From Anastatus disparis (taxonomy: Eukaryota > Arthropoda > Insecta > Hymenoptera > Eupelmidae): DNA of 64,000 bases. Below the pieces are notes generated by a model, which was not told the DNA's origin, ran no database searches, and was given only the letters and a program-made list of their open reading frames with translations. Of this stretch, positions 61,414-64,000 are shown in pieces. The stretch spans positions 7,006,001 to 7,070,000 of the forward strand of contig JAFFSR010000239.1 of the NCBI GenBank assembly GCA_017163975.1. Direction: 5' to 3'. Positions within the stretch are counted from its first letter, which is position 1, and every line of letters begins with the position of its first letter. Position numbers and translations under genes: made by a program.

Positions 61414-64000
61414 TAGGGGGGGTACCCCCTGCTCGCGCTGCTCGCCAACCCCCCGTGCATATTTATACTAATGAAAATATCAGTCAGTAATGAAATTTGT
61501 ACTGACAAAAATTATTAATAAAATTAATATTAATTATATATTTGTTCAGACAGATTTCCATACCACCCGAAGAGGTACTGTCAATAATACCTTACAATTA
61601 ATAATTTATAATATAAATTAAACAATAAAAAATGTATAGTATTACGGCGCGTTGGTTTTTTTGTTTTATTTTAAATAATTATATAAAATCAATAATAATA
61701 ATTTTTAGTTATTTTAAGATATGTTAAAATTAATTAAAATTATTCCATTTTTTATACTATCATTAAAAATAAAACCATGGTTCCCTTCGCCTGTTGCACT
61801 ACATTTAATCTACCAATGGCTATTTTTTTTCTAAATTTTGATCTTTTCATCCAAGATTTAGTCTTAGAATTAAAAATATAATATTGTGCTATATTAACAT
61901 ATTTAATTTTTTTAGCATAATCATCTTTTTTATTCAATTTAAACCATGTGGTCAATGTTGTTCGGTATTCGTTTAATGCTGAATGTATATCATTTTCATA
62001 AAAAATTATTTTTTGTTTATTTTCTGTATGGATATTTAATCTTATTACTGTATGACTTCTACCGCATAGTGGAAATTCTTGTAATTCCATGCGGCCTCCA
62101 TTGGATTTAAATATCTTCCATCTATGTATTGAGTTATTTCATCATAAACATCATCTTTATTATTTTCTTCAATTTTATCTTGTTTTATTTATTTACAGTA
62201 AGCTTTATCTACACCTTTATAAAAATAATCATAAATATATTTTATACTTTGTATTGACATACAAAGTTCAGTATTGATATGAGCATTATATTTTGCTAAC
62301 AAAAAACTGTTGTAAGAAACTACCATTAAATTATAAACTTTTATAATTTTTTTATTATTTTTTAAATTATACGTATGATTATCTAAAATATTATTTCTTC
62401 TTTTGTATTGTGGATATTTATTTTCTTCAACTATTGTAATTTCAATAAATGAAATCGAGAATTTTTTTTTACATATTGTTTTATTTTTATCGTAACAAGG
62501 TAATTTATCTGTATGTGGTCCATGTAACATGTGTTTAATTACTAATTTTTGTATTTATTTTCTGATGAAGGTATTTCTGCTGAAATATATTTATCAATAT
62601 TTTCTGGAGTTAAAATTTTATGATTATGATGTAATGTTATAATAATATGCGCGTGAGGTAACCCTCTTTTTTGAAATTCAATCGAAAATACATAAGCTAT
62701 AACATGACCAAAAATTTCGTTTTTTATAATATCATTCAATAACATTTTATATTTTATATAAAATAATCTTACTGTGATATTTGGTATGTCATTAGAAGTT
62801 GTTCTTTCTGCAAAATTTTTTAAAATTTCTTTCAATTCTTTCCATTTAGGATTACATGTCATTGTTATAAATAAGTCTGGTTTTCCTACTATTCTCATTA
62901 TTGCCATGGCATCTTGATAATATTGCTGCATATATCTTGGACTACCAATATATGATGAGGGTAAAATAAAAAGATTTCCAATTCTCTCTTTGTTTTCAAA
63001 ATTTGTTAAAACATTTGAAGCACTATTTATTACATGATCTAATAAACCTTGATAACATTCTATGCGTAATTGTTTTTGATTATTTCTAAAAAAATCCATT
63101 CTATTACTTTCAACCATTACATATGCATGTATTATGTATTGTTGTGTTAATCTTCCACAATATAAAATAAGGTTGAAATTTTTTAAATTTGGTCTCCAAT
63201 GGATTCTATATAAATAATATTGTAGTATTGTAAGACAATCACTATTTTCAATATTTTCATTTTTTTTTATATCCTATACTCCAACCTAAATCTCCTGCTG
63301 GAAACATTAAAGGAAAAACCATTGGATCCACGTGATGAGATAATTTATTTAAATAAGTATGAGTAATTCCATCTTCAGAAGATAATTTTGGATATATCCA
63401 AAGATCATAATTATCTGGAATTCCTGAATTAGATACTATGATAGCATCACATTCCAAAGTTAGTGGCTTATTATAACGATGTTGTTGTTTATCATTTTTT
63501 CGCATAAAATACAATTAATAATTTGGAATATTTTGTATATTTGATAATTGACGTAAGCTTTTGTAATTCTTAGCCATGGGATTATCATTCATTATCTCTG
63601 TTAAAATTGACATATGTTCTTTTATTAATTTTTCATTAGTTTTTAATCGTTTTTCAATTGCTACTGTATTATCGTAATTAAATAACTGTCCACATGTAGG
63701 TTTAATGTCGTTAGTAGAAATTAATGTATTAGGTTCTGTATGACAAATTTGTCCTTGAATTTTTAAATTATATATAGCTTTTCCTTGGTTTTGAATGACA
63801 TTTGCATTAAAAGTTGCAAAACTAAATAAATTATTATAATATCTAATTAAATTTCTAAAAACACTATCATGTAATAATAAATATTTCAATTTTTAATTAT
63901 ATTTAGTTAATGGTGATAAAATAACTTTTCCTTGTTAAAAACAATTGAACTTTTTTATTTCTTCTTTCCGAAATAAAGCACTACAATATTTACATTCGTA
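61414..64000 (-). mobile_element. Helitron, internally deleted, Rep region plus 3' end; continues past the window
   Basis: The 3' terminus (minus strand GGGGGTACCCCCCCTAG followed by T) is at 61414. Moving inward: a 3' region shared with 49419-49830; frames 62090-61752 (RSHTVIRLNIHTENKQKIIF), 62530-62189 (Y2-like IKYIYDYFYKGVDKAY), 63117-62542 (Rep core), 63514-63257 (HVDPMVFPLMFPAGDLGW) and 63889-63515 (N-terminal region with LIRYYNNLFSFATFNAN). The helicase that should lie between the Rep part and the 3' end is absent, so this is a non-autonomous derivative. It is better preserved than the other Helitron pieces in the window. The 5' TC end lies outside. Confidence 0.8.
62542..63117 (-). pseudogene. 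Helitron Rep nuclease core with HUH motif
   Basis: The 191-codon frame contains SSYIGSPRYMQQYYQDAMAI, KPDLFITMTCNPKWKE and the metal-binding HUH motif in KRGLPHAHIIITL. These belong to the rolling-circle Rep of Helitrons, which nicks DNA through a two-tyrosine site. The frame is lost between this piece and the next (62530-62189), which holds the Tyr motif, so the enzyme is not intact here. The HUH part itself shows no damage. Confidence 0.8.

Overview
This window is eukaryotic, AT-rich and intron-dense. The gene set (a RhoGEF with a coiled N-terminal region, an axonemal dynein heavy chain), the short GT-AG introns and the repeat mix (a BEL/Pao LTR element, a CR1-like non-LTR element, many Helitron remnants, a tRNA-derived SINE) point to an insect. 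A hymenopteran, possibly a parasitoid wasp, is my best guess, but that is inference from style, not from a diagnostic gene.

Layout. 2229-8277 (+): the 3' part of a puratrophin-1/PLEKHG4-like RhoGEF with DH and PH domains, whose 5' exons lie outside the window. 11977-24334 (-): a 13-exon gene, the highlight of the window. It encodes an Ulp1-like (CE-clan) cysteine-protease domain at the N-terminus, then a bacterial-type SecA DEAD motor, then a long unassigned C-terminal region. All introns join in phase, but three exons carry single-base frameshifts. An intronless coiled-coil gene (16590-17534, +) sits antisense inside its largest intron. 26495-33531 (+): the N-terminal 18 exons (about 1262 codons) of an inner-arm-type axonemal dynein heavy chain. 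The gene reaches a splice donor and no further exon is seen in the remaining 30 kb.

From 33.5 kb to the end the window is almost all repeats. It holds a hairpin-rich stretch (34.2-35.3 kb), a broken PWWP-like gene (35.46-36.13 kb, -), a complete BEL/Pao insertion with 5-bp target duplication and near-identical LTRs but ruined coding capacity (38077-45045), a 5'-truncated non-LTR element with an uninterrupted reverse transcriptase (45.2-47.47 kb), two fold-back elements, and a Helitron graveyard (48.3-64 kb). The graveyard has two recognisable 3' termini and several Rep and helicase fragments in both orientations.

The most interesting system is the SecA/Ulp1-like chimera: a bacterial protein-translocation ATPase architecture carried in a spliced animal gene, with the catalytic motifs of both enzymes largely retained. 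The likeliest origin is an old transfer from an intracellular bacterium followed by intron gain. Function is unknown.
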